From NCBI RefSeq assembly GCF_001506075.1, contig NZ_KQ947475.1:1111731-1175730 (forward strand): a stretch of 64,000 nucleotides of DNA. The letters run 5' to 3'. Below are positions 16,419 through 26,566 of this stretch, piece after piece. The position numbers and the translations under genes were made by a program. Numbering within the stretch: the stretch's first letter is position 1; each line of letters begins with the position of its first letter. This stretch comes from Vibrio sp. MEBiC08052 (GTDB lineage: Bacteria > Pseudomonadota > Gammaproteobacteria > Enterobacterales > Vibrionaceae). Under the pieces are notes generated by a model. That model was not told the origin of the DNA. It saw only the letters and a program-made list of their open reading frames with translations, and did no database searches.

Positions 16419-17633
16419 CTACTGTCGGTAAGTTGAGAGGAACCGTTCGAAACGACTGATGGCAATTTCCAGATCTTCAACATGCGGCAGCGTGACGATG
16501 CGGAAATGGTCGGGTTTCGGCCAGTTGAAGCCGCTGCCCTGAACCAGCAGCACTTTTTCCTGAATCAGAAAATCGAGCACCATTCTCTGGTCGTCATGAA
16601 TGTTGTACATCTTGGTATCAATTTTCGGGAACAAATACATCGCACCTTTGGGTTTGACGCAGGATACGCCCGGAATCTGATTAATCATCTCCCATGCGCG
16701 ATCACGCTGTTCCAATAATCTGCCACCGGGCAAAATCAGTTCATTGATACTCTGATAGCCGCCCAGTGCAGTCTGAATCGCATGTTGCATCGGCACATTG
16801 GCACACAAACGCATCGATGCCAGTATATCCAGCCCGGAGACGTAACCCGTCGCAAGGTGTTTCGGGCCGGTCAGGAACATCCAGCCCCCTCGGAACCCAC
16901 AGACGCGATACGCTTTTGACAGACCGTTGAACGTCGCCATGAGAACGTCGTCGGCCAAGGTTGAAATCGGGGTATGGGTTGCACCGTCGTATAAGATCTT
17001 GTCGTAGATTTCATCGGCGAAAATAATCAGATTGTGCTGGCGGGCAATTTCGATAAACTCCAGCAGAAAGTCACGACTGTAGACGGCTCCGGTCGGATTA
17101 TTCGGATTGATCAGCACAATACCGCGCGTGTTCGGGGTGATTTTCTTTCTAATGTCTTCCAGATCGGGATACCAGTCTGATGCTTCGTCACACAGATAAT
17201 GCACGGCTTTCCCGCCGGAGAGAGAGACCGAAGCGGTCCAAAGTGGATAATCCGGTGCCGGCACCAGCATTTCATCGCCATTGTTCAACAGTGCCTGCAT
17301 CGACATGACGATCAGTTCTGAAGCGCCGTTACCGATATACACATCTTCGACGTCGAGGGCGCGTAATCCTTTTTTCTGATAATGCTGAACCACTGCCTTA
17401 CGGGCAGAGTAGATCCCTTTGGAATCACAATAACCTTGCGATGTCGGCAGATTACGGATCACATCAACCAAGATTTCATCAGGGGCATCAAAGCCAAAAG
17501 GTGCCGGATTGCCGATATTCAGCTTTAGGATTTTATGGCCCTCTTCCTCCATGCGTTTAGCATGTTTGAGTACCGGACCCCGAATGTCGTAGCAGACATT
17601 ATCAAGTTTTGATGACATCCCAATATTTTGCAT
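16419..17633 (-). CDS. alaA: Alanine aminotransferase
   Basis: This PLP-dependent enzyme makes alanine from pyruvate and glutamate in the cytoplasm. The 404 residues align along the whole length with E. coli AlaA (YfbQ), with the shared blocks KLDNVCYDIRGPVLKHAKRM, LNIGNPAPFGFDAPDEILV and LPTSQGYCDSKG. The PLP lysine lies in FNGLSKAYRVCGFRGGW near residue 240. The ATG at 17633 has GGGGGAG upstream. It is monocistronic, convergent with the ABC operon and divergent from the menaquinone operon. Confidence 0.96.
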   Translation of the reverse strand: MQNIGMSSKLDNVCYDIRGPVLKHAKRMEEEGHKILKLNIGNPAPFGFDAPDEILVDVIRNLPTSQGYCDSKGIYSARKAVVQHYQKKGLRALDVEDVYIGNGASELIVMSMQALLNNGDEMLVPAPDYPLWTASVSLSGGKAVHYLCDEASDWYPDLEDIRKKITPNTRGIVLINPNNPTGAVYSRDFLLEFIEIARQHNLIIFADEIYDKILYDGATHTPISTLADDVLMATFNGLSKAYRVCGFRGGWMFLTGPKHLATGYVSGLDILASMRLCANVPMQHAIQTALGGYQSINELILPGGRLLEQRDRAWEMINQIPGVSCVKPKGAMYLFPKIDTKMYNIHDDQRMVLDFLIQEKVLLVQGSGFNWPKPDHFRIVTLPHVEDLEIAISRFERFLSTYRQ

Positions 17634-17804
17634 GGCAGCTCCCCCGAAAATAATTAAATTTTTTTATTAAGTTACACTAAATCATGTTTTAAAAGAATAA
17701 AAATCTAAAATTATCTGATTTCTGGGCTAGAGCTTCGGGAGCATCTGACATAAAATGCTCTACATCCTTTGACAGGAACAGATAAATCAATCAATAGAGT
17801 CGTC

Positions 17805-19133
17805 ATGACACCCCCAGCTGAGGTCGCTTTGTCTTATTTCTACCAAGCAGTAAACCAACTTATTCACCAGATTCATCAGGCTGATCCACAAGTGAGCCGA
17901 TGCCGACAGGCACTTGATTTCCCTCCTCATTTTTCTTTGCCTGACTGGCTTGCCGCACAAACCTTGTTCCCTAAATTTTACTGGCAAGACCGGGAAGGTC
18001 GGGAAGAAGTCGTGGCGTTGGGGGCTTGTATGGTTTTTTCGGATCCGGCACCGGCCTATCAAGTGATCTCTGCCTCTCAGCGCATTTGGGGCGGGCGCTC
18101 CTTTGATGGCGGAACGGCCAAAAATCCGTACTGTAGAGAAGCATTTTTCTTTCTGCCGCAAATTGAGCTGATTCGCGAAGGGGATTCATGGTTTTTATGT
18201 GCCAACTTGACAGCGCGTGATGAGACGATTCAGGCATTACAGCAGCTTCAGTCGGACATTCCGGCGTTACCCCCGATAGAAACTGAAGTGCTTTGCGTTG
18301 ATCACGCACCTTCGCGTGCCCAATGGTGCCAACTGGTTGAGCAGGCATTGTCTGCGATGACACAGCAGCAGTTTGATAAAGTCGTGTTAGCACGGCAGTC
18401 CACATTTGAACTGACGCAGTCGATTCAGGCCGCCCAGTTATTAAAAGAAAGTCGCCGTTGCAACGATCAGAGTTTTCACTTCTTACTGGCTATCGACCAG
18501 CGGCATAGTTTCGTCGGCTCGACACCGGAACGTTTGTATCAGCGTTACGGTGAGGCGCTGGTCACTGAAGCGCTGGCCGGAACGATTGGCCGAAGTGAGG
18601 ATGCCCGGCAGGATCAGGCATTATCCGACTGGCTGATTCATGATGAGAAAAATATGACCGAGAATCAGTATGTCGTCGATGACATTGTCGATCATTTAAC
18701 CCCTTTGGCGCGTTCTGTTGAGGTCGGGGCGGAAACACAATTGGTGAAACTCCGGCGAGTACAACATCTGAAGCGTCACATTGCGGCTGAGCTTAATCCG
18801 ACGGTTAACGGTGTCCAGTTATTGGGCGCATTACAACCGACTGCAGCGGTCGCGGGGTTACCGAGACAAGCCGCTAAAACTTTTATTGAACGCTATGAAC
18901 CGTTCCCCAGAGGATGGTATGCCGGGTCGATTGGCTATATCAGCCATCAACGTGCTGAATTCTGCGTCGCGATTCGCAGCGCACTGGTGATGGATAAGCA
19001 GGTCAAACTGTTTGCCGGTGCCGGGATTGTGAGTGGCTCGGTTGCTGAGCATGAGTGGTTAGAGTTGAATCGTAAGATGTCAACCTTACTCAGTCTGATC
19101 ACGGAGATATCTCCGGAGGAAGTAGTATCGTGA
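17805..19133 (+). CDS. menF: Isochorismate synthase, menaquinone-specific
   Basis: MenF converts chorismate to isochorismate, the first committed step of menaquinone synthesis. The 442-residue protein has the chorismate-binding core, with FDKVVLARQ, FVGSTPERLYQRYGE and TEALAGTIGRS. The segments HLKRHIAAEL, LHP-like LQPTAAVAGLPR and EPFPRGWYAGSIGYI follow, then the GAGIVSGS ending. I chose the ATG at 17805; a TTG at 17769 in the same frame is possible, but TTGACA there may be a promoter element. It is the first gene of the men operon, and menD begins at 19130 inside its stop. Confidence 0.93.
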   Translation: MTPPAEVALSYFYQAVNQLIHQIHQADPQVSRCRQALDFPPHFSLPDWLAAQTLFPKFYWQDREGREEVVALGACMVFSDPAPAYQVISASQRIWGGRSFDGGTAKNPYCREAFFFLPQIELIREGDSWFLCANLTARDETIQALQQLQSDIPALPPIETEVLCVDHAPSRAQWCQLVEQALSAMTQQQFDKVVLARQSTFELTQSIQAAQLLKESRRCNDQSFHFLLAIDQRHSFVGSTPERLYQRYGEALVTEALAGTIGRSEDARQDQALSDWLIHDEKNMTENQYVVDDIVDHLTPLARSVEVGAETQLVKLRRVQHLKRHIAAELNPTVNGVQLLGALQPTAAVAGLPRQAAKTFIERYEPFPRGWYAGSIGYISHQRAEFCVAIRSALVMDKQVKLFAGAGIVSGSVAEHEWLELNRKMSTLLSLITEISPEEVVS

Positions 19134-20905
19134 AATCTCAACAAGCGGTGTTGAATCGTATCTGGAGTCGTTTGATTCTGGAGGAATTGTCGCGTCTGGG
19201 TGTGCGTGATGTGTGTGTTGCTCCGGGCTCGCGTTCTACACCATTGACACTTGAAGCCGATGCGCATCCGGCGTTGCAGCTCCATCGCCATTTTGATGAA
19301 AGAGGGCTGGGTTATCTGGCATTGGGACTGGCAAAAGCCAGTCATCAGCCGGTCGCCGTGATTGTGACATCGGGGACTGCGGTGGCGAATTTACTCCCGT
19401 GTGTGGTTGAAGCTAATTTGACGGGCGAAAAACTGGTTTTGTTAACCGCAGACCGCCCGGTAGAGTTGATTGACTGCGGCGCGAATCAGGCGATTGAGCA
19501 ACCGGGTATTTTTGCCGCGCATGTGGTTCAGGCGATCAACTTACCCAGCCCGACCACCGCGATTTCGCCCAACTGGTTGCTCACGACACTTGATCAGGCA
19601 CTTGCGGTGCAAGAGCGTCGTGGTGGCGCAGTCCATATCAATTGTCCGTTTCCTGAACCGCTGTATATCCAGCATGATGAAATCGTCGATGATGCAGCTT
19701 ATCTGAGCCGTGTGCAGCACTGGCTGACACAGGGTCTGCCGTACAGCCTCAAATGTGGTGGTCAATACACACCTGTCCGGCCGGAGCCGACACTGTTGCG
19801 TCAGCGCGGGGTTGTGATTATCGGCTCTCTGTCGTTGGCTGATGCAGAAAAAGCCAAAGCGTTTGCACAGCGGTTGGGCTGGCCTGTGTTCTGCGACCCC
19901 CAATCGGGCGTATCAAGTGACTGGGCATATTTCGATATCTGGCTTCATCATCCACTATCGCGGCAGATTTTATCAGCATGTGAGCTGATCATTCAGTTTG
20001 GGGGACAAGTGGTTTCCAAACGGCTCAATCAGTGGTTGCAACAGCAAGTCACCCAGCATGGGAGTCATTATGTGCTGGTTGCTGCGGATGAGAAATGCAA
20101 TAACCCGTCTCATCTGCCCCAACAGCAGATCGTGGCTCCGGTTGCAAATTGGGTTGATGTGCAACTTGAATCGGTTCAGGCAGACAATTTATCAGCCGGT
20201 TACTCATTAACGGATTGTTCATCAACAGATTACTCATCAACGGATCGCTCATCAGCCAATTGGGCGGATCCATTGCTGGCGATGATTGGCCGTATCCCGG
20301 CAGTGATACAGCAAGTAGCAGCAACAACGACGGCCCTTTCTGAGTTGGATGTCGCCCGGTCAGTGGCGACACTGGCTCCCACTGCGGATTTATTTATCGG
20401 CAATAGTTTGATTGTTCGTTTAGTCGATATGTTCGGGACTATCAATCATCAGAACGTGTACTCCAACCGTGGTGCGTCGGGTATTGATGGTCTGGTGGCA
20501 ACGGCTGTCGGAGTTCAGCGCGAACGGCAGCATCCGATGTTATTACTGCTGGGCGATACTTCTCTGTTGTATGACCTCAATTCGCTCGCGTTGTTGACCA
20601 ACACTCCGCAGCCGTTTGTGATTGTGGTGACCAATAACGACGGTGGTGCAATTTTTGACTTACTGCCCGTCCCAAAACAACAGAAAACTGACTTATATCA
20701 GATGCCACATGGCTATGATTTCCGACATGCAGCCGCTCAGTTTGGTTTGCAGTATGCCAAGCCTGAAAGTGTCAGCGCACTGACGGATTGTGTCACACAG
20801 CATATCGAGCGCGGGCAGCATGGTTTGGTGGTTGAAGTCAGTGTCCCGGCCGGAGAGGCAGCACAGCACATTCAGCAGGTTATTCAGCATGTCTGTACTT
20901 TATAG
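19130..20905 (+). CDS. menD: SEPHCHC synthase
   Basis: MenD is a thiamine-diphosphate enzyme that joins 2-oxoglutarate to isochorismate. The 591 residues are slightly longer than usual. The N-terminal half carries VAPGSRSTPLTLEA and FDERGLGYLALGLAKAS, and the TPP-binding half has YSNRGASGIDGLVATAVG and GDTSLLYDLNSL with the NNDGGAIF segment. The interdomain linker holds an unusual run YSLTDCSSTDYSSTDRSSAN made of four 15-base repeats. It starts with GTG at 19130 overlapping menF by 4 bases, and menH starts inside its end. Confidence 0.97.
   Translation: MKSQQAVLNRIWSRLILEELSRLGVRDVCVAPGSRSTPLTLEADAHPALQLHRHFDERGLGYLALGLAKASHQPVAVIVTSGTAVANLLPCVVEANLTGEKLVLLTADRPVELIDCGANQAIEQPGIFAAHVVQAINLPSPTTAISPNWLLTTLDQALAVQERRGGAVHINCPFPEPLYIQHDEIVDDAAYLSRVQHWLTQGLPYSLKCGGQYTPVRPEPTLLRQRGVVIIGSLSLADAEKAKAFAQRLGWPVFCDPQSGVSSDWAYFDIWLHHPLSRQILSACELIIQFGGQVVSKRLNQWLQQQVTQHGSHYVLVAADEKCNNPSHLPQQQIVAPVANWVDVQLESVQADNLSAGYSLTDCSSTDYSSTDRSSANWADPLLAMIGRIPAVIQQVAATTTALSELDVARSVATLAPTADLFIGNSLIVRLVDMFGTINHQNVYSNRGASGIDGLVATAVGVQRERQHPMLLLLGDTSLLYDLNSLALLTNTPQPFVIVVTNNDGGAIFDLLPVPKQQKTDLYQMPHGYDFRHAAAQFGLQYAKPESVSALTDCVTQHIERGQHGLVVEVSVPAGEAAQHIQQVIQHVCTL
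20203..20262 (+). repeat. Four 15-bp tandem repeats inside menD
   Basis: Successive units related to TACTCATCAACAGAT encode YSLTD, CSSTD, YSSTD and RSSAN. They keep the reading frame and lie in the linker between the central and cofactor domains, where length variation is tolerable. Confidence 0.8.
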
Positions 20906-21683
20906 TGATTACACCCCGGCGGCGTCAGACCTCACGCAGGATCGACCAGTGCTGGTGTGGTTACATGGTTTACTGGGCAGTGGTAAAGATTGGTCGGAAA
21001 CGCTGGCACAACTGTGTGATTTTCCCCGTTTGACTATCGATTTGTGCGGGCACGGGAACAGTCGCACGCAACGCTGTACCGATTTTGACGACTGTTGTGC
21101 TCAGATTGCTCAGACGATAGCCCGGCGGTTACCACCGGCACAACCGTTGGTACTGATAGGCTATTCACTGGGTGGTCGGTTAGCCATGTATGGTGCCGTT
21201 CATGGTGCCTGGTCGGGGCTGAATGTAACCTCTTTGGTGATTGAAGGGGGCAACTTTGGCTTACAGGATGAGTCAGCCCGTCAGACCCGCTGGCTACAGG
21301 ATCAGGCATGGGCTGCTCGCTTTGCATCTGAGCCGATTGCTGATGTTTTAGTCAGTTGGTATCAGCAGCCGGTATTTTCCTCACTCAACCATGAGCAAAG
21401 ACAAGATTTGATCACCCGGCGTAGTGATAATCTTGGCGTCAACATTGCAGCGATGATGCGTGCGACATCGTTGGCTTTGCAGCCGGATTTGCTGCCGGCA
21501 CTGAAAGCACAACCGATTCCCGTTCAGTATATCTGCGGGGAGCGCGATCAAAAATTTCGCCAACTCGCTGAACCAAGCGGGTTGCCAATAGAGATTGTTT
21601 TGCAGGCAGGACATAATGTCCATCAGGAGCGACCCGCGGCGTTTGCCCGGTGTCTTCGGACACTGCTCGCTCATCAGAGATGA
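20889..21683 (+). CDS. menH: SHCHC synthase
   Basis: This alpha/beta hydrolase eliminates pyruvate from SEPHCHC to give SHCHC. The 264 residues show VWLHGLLGSGKDW, the nucleophile elbow GYSLGGRLAMYG, the acid CGERDQKF and the base AGHNVHQE, completing the Ser-Asp-His triad typical of MenH. I chose the ATG at 20889, overlapping menD by 17 bases; the frame extends upstream but only within menD. The order menF-menD-menH-menB-menC-menE is that of the E. coli operon. Confidence 0.95.
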   Translation: MSVLYSDYTPAASDLTQDRPVLVWLHGLLGSGKDWSETLAQLCDFPRLTIDLCGHGNSRTQRCTDFDDCCAQIAQTIARRLPPAQPLVLIGYSLGGRLAMYGAVHGAWSGLNVTSLVIEGGNFGLQDESARQTRWLQDQAWAARFASEPIADVLVSWYQQPVFSSLNHEQRQDLITRRSDNLGVNIAAMMRATSLALQPDLLPALKAQPIPVQYICGERDQKFRQLAEPSGLPIEIVLQAGHNVHQERPAAFARCLRTLLAHQR

Positions 21684-21707
21684 CAGCTCAAACAAGATAG
21701 GTAGATT

Positions 21708-22574
21708 ATGACAATTACTGTAGGTATCAGTGAAGAAGAACTTTATGCACCGGTCAATTGGAACGATTGTAGCGGTGAGTATCAAGATATCCACTATCAC
21801 AAATCGGATGATGGTATTGCCAGAATTACCATTGCCCGGCCGCAGGTTCGCAATGCTTTTCGTCCCCAGACGGTCAAAGAAATGATTCAAGCGCTGGCTG
21901 ATGCCCGTTATGACTCTGGTGTCGGTGTGATTGTTCTGACCGGACTGGGAGAGGATGCATTCTGTTCCGGCGGTGATCAGAAAATTCGCGGTGATTACGG
22001 CGGTTATCGTGATGACGAAGGCACACATCACCTCAATGTACTAGACTTTCAGCGTCAAATCCGGACTTGTCCGAAGCCGGTAATTGCAGCCGTGGCGGGC
22101 TGGGCCGTTGGCGGTGGTCATGTTTTACATATGATGTGTGATTTAACCATCGCGGCTGACAATGCCAAGTTTGGTCAGACCGGGCCGAAAGTCGGATCGT
22201 TTGACGGTGGTTGGGGCGCGTCTTACATGTCACGGATTGTCGGCCAGAAAAAAGCGCGCGAAATCTGGTTCTTATGTCGCTTTTATGATGCGCAGGAAGC
22301 CGTTGATATGGGGCTGGTGAATACCGTCGTCCCCTTGGCGGATCTGGAAAAAGAAACCGTCCGCTGGTGTCGGGAGGTATTACAACACAGCCCGATGGCG
22401 CTGCGTTGTTTGAAAGCGGCCCTGAATGCCGACTGTGATGGTCAGGCCGGGTTACAAGAGCTGGCAGGTAATGCGACGATGATGTTTTATATGACTGAAG
22501 AAGGTCAGGAAGGACGCAATGCATTCAACGAAAAACGTCGTCCTGATTTTCACAAGTTTCCTCGTAACCCGTAG
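21708..22574 (+). CDS. menB: 1,4-dihydroxy-2-naphthoyl-CoA synthase
   Basis: MenB is a crotonase-fold enzyme that closes the second ring of the naphthoquinone. At 288 residues it shows [20 protein letters not shown], the [14 protein letters not shown] loop, [20 protein letters not shown] and the signature [20 protein letters not shown]. It ends [14 protein letters not shown] followed by KFPRNP, as in E. coli. A weak AGGTAG site precedes the ATG. It is the fourth gene of the operon, 24 bases after menH. Confidence 0.98.
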   Translation: MTITVGISEEELYAPVNWNDCSGEYQDIHYHKSDDGIARITIARPQVRNAFRPQTVKEMIQALADARYDSGVGVIVLTGLGEDAFCSGGDQKIRGDYGGYRDDEGTHHLNVLDFQRQIRTCPKPVIAAVAGWAVGGGHVLHMMCDLTIAADNAKFGQTGPKVGSFDGGWGASYMSRIVGQKKAREIWFLCRFYDAQEAVDMGLVNTVVPLADLEKETVRWCREVLQHSPMALRCLKAALNADCDGQAGLQELAGNATMMFYMTEEGQEGRNAFNEKRRPDFHKFPRNP

Positions 22575-22660
22575 GTTTCGGCAGCGATTGAAACAGAATG
22601 ATTGAAATAAGGTGTCTGGTGGTTTAACCATCGGGCATCGGGTCAAGAGGAACAGTTACC

Positions 22661-23644
22661 ATGCGTAGTGCAAAACTGTACCGCTATCGATTACCGATGG
22701 ATAGCGGTGTGATTCTTCGCAACGAGAAGCTATTGGAACGTGAAGGCTTCATCGTAGAAATACATGAGCAGAATCAGATGGGGCGCGGTGAAATTGCGCC
22801 ATTAGTTGGTTTCAGCTCGGAATCTGTGACGGAAGCCGGTATCCAGCTTCAGGAACAACTGGCACGTTGGTGTCGCGGTGAGGTGATTGACTATCCGTCA
22901 TTATATCCATCCGTGGCGTTTGGTTTGTCTGCCGCAGAGGCCGAGTTATCCGGTGAACTGCCACAAGCCGGTCATTATTTTGCGGCCCCCTTATGTATCG
23001 GTGACCCGGATGAATTGATCGAGCGTCTCCAAGTGTTACCGAAAAAAGTCGCCAAAGTGAAAGTCGGCTGGTATGAGCCGGTTCGTGACGGGATGATTGT
23101 CAATCTGTTGCTGGAAAGCATCCCTGATTTATCACTGCGGCTGGATGTTAACCGTGGTTGGACGCCGGAACAGGCGGCCAAGTTTGCCAGTAAAATTTCC
23201 CACTCCTACCGGCAGCGAATTGCTTATATTGAAGAACCCTGTGCGGCACCGAGCGACAGTATTGCGTTTGCGATCAATACCGGTATTGCGATTGCATGGG
23301 ATGAAACCCTACAAGAGTCATTACATGACCCGGCGTTCGGTCTGGAGGATCTGACCGGCGTGAAAGCGCTGATCATTAAACCGACCCTGATTGGTTCAAT
23401 TGAACGGTGCCGTTACCTGATCGAAAAAGCCAGAACGCTGGGAATGCAGCCGGTGATCAGTTCCAGTATTGAATCGAGTTTCGGGTTGTGCCAGCTGGCA
23501 CGGCTGTCTCGCTGGCTGATGCCGGATGAAGTCCCGGGACTGGATACCGTCGGTCTGTTTCAGCAACAGTTGGCCGTTGCGTGGCCGGGGTGTGATTTAC
23601 CCGTTGTGGCACTGGAAAGTCAGGAATTAATCTGGACATCCTGA
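22661..23644 (+). CDS. menC: o-Succinylbenzoate synthase
   Basis: MenC is an enolase-superfamily dehydratase that makes o-succinylbenzoate. At 327 residues, the N-terminal capping domain (RSAKLYRYRLPMDSGVILRN) is followed by the barrel. It has the KVKVGW lysines, the metal ligands in LRLDVNRGW, YIEEPC and IAWDETL, and the second catalytic lysine in ALIIKPTLIGS. The start has an AAGAGGAAC site. The stop overlaps the menE start (TGATG). Confidence 0.95.
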   Translation: MRSAKLYRYRLPMDSGVILRNEKLLEREGFIVEIHEQNQMGRGEIAPLVGFSSESVTEAGIQLQEQLARWCRGEVIDYPSLYPSVAFGLSAAEAELSGELPQAGHYFAAPLCIGDPDELIERLQVLPKKVAKVKVGWYEPVRDGMIVNLLLESIPDLSLRLDVNRGWTPEQAAKFASKISHSYRQRIAYIEEPCAAPSDSIAFAINTGIAIAWDETLQESLHDPAFGLEDLTGVKALIIKPTLIGSIERCRYLIEKARTLGMQPVISSSIESSFGLCQLARLSRWLMPDEVPGLDTVGLFQQQLAVAWPGCDLPVVALESQELIWTS

Positions 23645-25077
23645 TGACGAACGGTAATGAATGCGGTGACGTTCCCTGGCTGCGTTGGGCAAAGGAGCGG
23701 CCGACGGCTGTTGCGCTGAAAGTGGGGCAGCAAAGTTATTGCTGGCAGGCGGTGGCCGAGCGGGTTGCTGCCATTGCTGCGGCCTTGCAACAACAGGGGG
23801 TCGGAACTGACGATGTGGTGACGCTGGTCGGCAAAAATCATCCCGATATGGTCTGGTTGTTTTTGGCGAGATTATCTGCCGGGGCGTTGACGGCCTTTCT
23901 GCCGCCACAGCCGATTGCTATGTTGCAGCGTAAACTGGAGACTATCTACCGTTCTCATCAAACCATGTGGTTGTTCTGTGCTGACCCAAGTGATGTCACC
24001 GCATTGCAGGCGCAGTTGCCGGACTGTCGCATGGTTGACTGTCTGCAGGCCACCGATGCTATTCAGCCCTCGCATTATCATCCCGAACAGTTGAGCACAT
24101 TAATTTTTACATCCGGCTCAACCGGTGACGCGAAAGCGGTTGCCCATACCTCTCATCAGCATTTTGCCTCAGCGCAAGGGTTGTTATCTCTGTTTCATTT
24201 CTCGGCCGGTGATACGTGGTTACTGAGCCTGCCTGTCTATCATGTGTCCGGATTATCGATTATTTACCGCTGGTTACAAGTAGGTGCCTGCCTGCGGATT
24301 GGGCATACTGAAGCCAGTGACATGGCGGATGTGACCCATGCTTCGTTGGTGCCGACCCAGTTACAGCGTTTGCTGGATCAGCAAATCCCCCACACGCTGA
24401 CCCATGTGTTGCTCGGAGGCAGTTATATTCCAGCGGAACTTGCCCGGCGAGCAGCTGCGCTCGGTATCGAAACATGGCTCGGGTATGGCATGACAGAAGC
24501 TGCGTCAACGGTCACTGCCAAGCGGGTTGATCATCGGGAAAGTTGTGGGATGGTCCTGCCTTTCCGTCAGGTGAAAATTGATAATGAACGGATTTATATC
24601 AGTGGTGAAACGCTGGCTTGTGGCTATTATCGCCAGGGGATGCTGACCCCGTTGTGTGACGATTCCGGATGGTTTGACAGCAAGGACATGGGTTATTGGC
24701 ACGAGCAGGAACTACATGTCACCGGCCGGGCGGATAATCTGTTTATTTCCGGTGGGGAAAATATTCATTGTGAAGAAATTGAAGCGGTTTTAGTGCGACA
24801 TCCACAGATTGAGACGGCTGTGATAGTTCCGGTTGCCGATGCTACTTATGGGGCCCGTCCGATAGCAGTGATTGGCTGTAAACCGGATTGGCAATCGATG
24901 AGCGCGGATATCAGCGCGTGGCTTGAAGGGCGCCTGGAGAAATTCAAATGGCCGGATAGTTATTATCGTTTGCCTGATCACTGCCGTCCCCAAGGGATTA
25001 AAATCTCCCGTGCAGCGGTCAAAACGTGGTTAAACGCTGCAATCAAGCAAGGTCGCGATCCTGACAAGCAGTTATGA
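23644..25077 (+). CDS. menE: o-Succinylbenzoate-CoA ligase
   Basis: MenE is an adenylate-forming ligase that activates o-succinylbenzoate with CoA. At 477 residues the P-loop-like LIFTSGSTGDAKAVAHTSH is present, with the adenine-binding YGMTEAAS, then DMGYWHEQELHVTGRADN and ISGGENIHCEEIEAVL, and a C-terminal EKFKWPDSYYRLP with the lysine of the final IKISRAAVKTWL. It is the last gene of the operon. MenA, MenG and MenI are not in the window. Confidence 0.96.
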   Translation: MTNGNECGDVPWLRWAKERPTAVALKVGQQSYCWQAVAERVAAIAAALQQQGVGTDDVVTLVGKNHPDMVWLFLARLSAGALTAFLPPQPIAMLQRKLETIYRSHQTMWLFCADPSDVTALQAQLPDCRMVDCLQATDAIQPSHYHPEQLSTLIFTSGSTGDAKAVAHTSHQHFASAQGLLSLFHFSAGDTWLLSLPVYHVSGLSIIYRWLQVGACLRIGHTEASDMADVTHASLVPTQLQRLLDQQIPHTLTHVLLGGSYIPAELARRAAALGIETWLGYGMTEAASTVTAKRVDHRESCGMVLPFRQVKIDNERIYISGETLACGYYRQGMLTPLCDDSGWFDSKDMGYWHEQELHVTGRADNLFISGGENIHCEEIEAVLVRHPQIETAVIVPVADATYGARPIAVIGCKPDWQSMSADISAWLEGRLEKFKWPDSYYRLPDHCRPQGIKISRAAVKTWLNAAIKQGRDPDKQL

Positions 25078-25157
25078 GTTAGTCCAAAACTGAATTTTGG
25101 TTTGATATGTCTTTTCGTCATAATTAACTCAGTTTAATTAACTAAAAGGCATACCCA

Positions 25158-25325
25158 ATGAAAAAAGGGCTCATGATTGCGACTATTATCATTCAGCTTT
25201 TCGTGGCAGTGCTGAATAGTGGTGCCACTCGGTCATTGGCGGAGTTGACCGCATTTTTGTTGATTGTGGTGCTGTTTCTGGAACGCTCTCCCCGCCAATC
25301 ATCTCGTCAAACATCTTCGTTGTGA
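25158..25325 (+). CDS. Small membrane protein (55 aa), unknown
   Basis: The ORF gives MKKGLMIATIIIQLFVAVLN followed by a short loop (SGATRSLAEL), a second hydrophobic helix (TAFLLIVVLFLE) and a basic Ser-rich tail. Two transmembrane helices with both ends probably cytoplasmic are likely. An AAAGGC stretch 11 nt upstream is a weak ribosome site. It lies between menE and the convergent exporter gene. No family is recognised; the intact frame and helix pattern suggest a real small protein. Confidence 0.5.
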   Translation: MKKGLMIATIIIQLFVAVLNSGATRSLAELTAFLLIVVLFLERSPRQSSRQTSSL

Positions 25326-25383
25326 ATCTTCGCTGTGAATCCGGCACCGTGTGCATGTGTTATCGTTACCCACCCGTGCCGAT

Positions 25384-26376
25384 TCACTGAGTGAGCATAA
25401 TCCAGCTCAGTGAGGACACCGAGATGAGGACCCACAAACCGACGCCGAACAGTAACGGCCGCGGCCCTGCCTGACGCAACTTACCGAATGACAAACTACA
25501 GCCAATCAAAAACAGGCAAATCACCAGTGTCTGTTTCGCCAGCGTAAAGATGCCCTGATAAAGCTCAGAGAACTGGGGTAATTGATCATGACCAATAATC
25601 GCCGCACAGTAGAACAAAATGAAATAAGGAATGGTGATTTTTCTTGATTCGCTGCGAAATAAAAATGTACTGATAAATGCCACCGGAATAATCCAGAGCG
25701 CGCGAGCCAGTTTTAACGTGGTGGCAGTTTTGAGGGCTGTTTCTCCATAGGCAGATGCGGCTCCGACCACCGAAGACGTATCATGAATGGCAATCGCTGC
25801 CCAAGTGCCGAATGTTGTCTGACTCATATTGAGTAGGTGACCGACCGCCGGAAAAATAAATAAAGCCAGTGAATTGAGGACAAAAATCGTTCCCAGTGCC
25901 AGACCGATCTGTTCATCATCTGCATCGATGGCCGGTGCAACGGCTGCAATGGCACTACCGCCGCAAATCGCCGTCCCGGAAGCGATCAGGTAACCTGTTT
26001 TACGCTTCAGCCCGACCCGGACACTGACAAACCAGCCGATCAATAAGGTACTGAATAAGGTGGCGACAATCAGCCCCAAGCCATGAGCGGTGACGGTGAG
26101 TGCCGTTTGCAACGGAATGCCGAATCCGAGGCCGATAATCGAGTAGGCGAGTAGTTTTTTGGTGATCTTCGCTAAAGGAAGCCCTTGTGGTACCAGTCCT
26201 AAAGTGGTCAGAAAAAAGCCGATGACCAGTGCTGAAGGGGAGGTGATATAAGATGTCGTACAAATCAGTAATCCAAGTACGAACGGGATGTTTTTGAGCT
26301 GGCAAGCATGTTTGAGCGAGTCAGCCTTTTTGAAGGCAAAAGTATTACTGAACAAACGACTGAATAAAGGAGCCAT
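25384..26376 (-). CDS. YeiH/UPF0324-family putative exporter
   Basis: This is a polytopic inner-membrane protein of 330 residues with about ten helices. The family signatures [19 protein letters not shown] and [19 protein letters not shown] are both present, as is the C-terminal [19 protein letters not shown]. Members have been proposed to export sulfate or sulfite-like anions, but the substrate of this one is not shown by sequence. The ATG at 26376 has AAAGGAGCC upstream, a strong site. No LysR-type partner (as beside E. coli yeiH) is adjacent. Confidence 0.88.
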   Translation of the reverse strand: MAPLFSRLFSNTFAFKKADSLKHACQLKNIPFVLGLLICTTSYITSPSALVIGFFLTTLGLVPQGLPLAKITKKLLAYSIIGLGFGIPLQTALTVTAHGLGLIVATLFSTLLIGWFVSVRVGLKRKTGYLIASGTAICGGSAIAAVAPAIDADDEQIGLALGTIFVLNSLALFIFPAVGHLLNMSQTTFGTWAAIAIHDTSSVVGAASAYGETALKTATTLKLARALWIIPVAFISTFLFRSESRKITIPYFILFYCAAIIGHDQLPQFSELYQGIFTLAKQTLVICLFLIGCSLSFGKLRQAGPRPLLFGVGLWVLISVSSLSWIMLTQ

Positions 26377-26566
26377 GTCGATACCACGATCAGAGAAGAT
26401 ATCGCTATTCTAACCGAAACCGGCGATCAGTCAGTCTGAATGTTTTTAACTTTCATTCATTAAAATTGAACAATTAGGGGCTGTTGACCTTTCGTGGTTG
26501 AATTTTGTTCAATCTGAACGGGTATTGATCGCGGCGCATGCCGCTTCGCTATCCTAAGCAAATGAC

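Noticed and set aside
21381..22031. 216-residue minus-strand ORF
   Set aside because: It lies antisense to menH and menB, both certain genes. Its translation has no recognisable domain and no ribosome site.
22033..22524. 163-residue minus-strand ORF
   Set aside because: It is fully antisense to menB, with an Arg/Pro/His-rich composition typical of a shadow frame.
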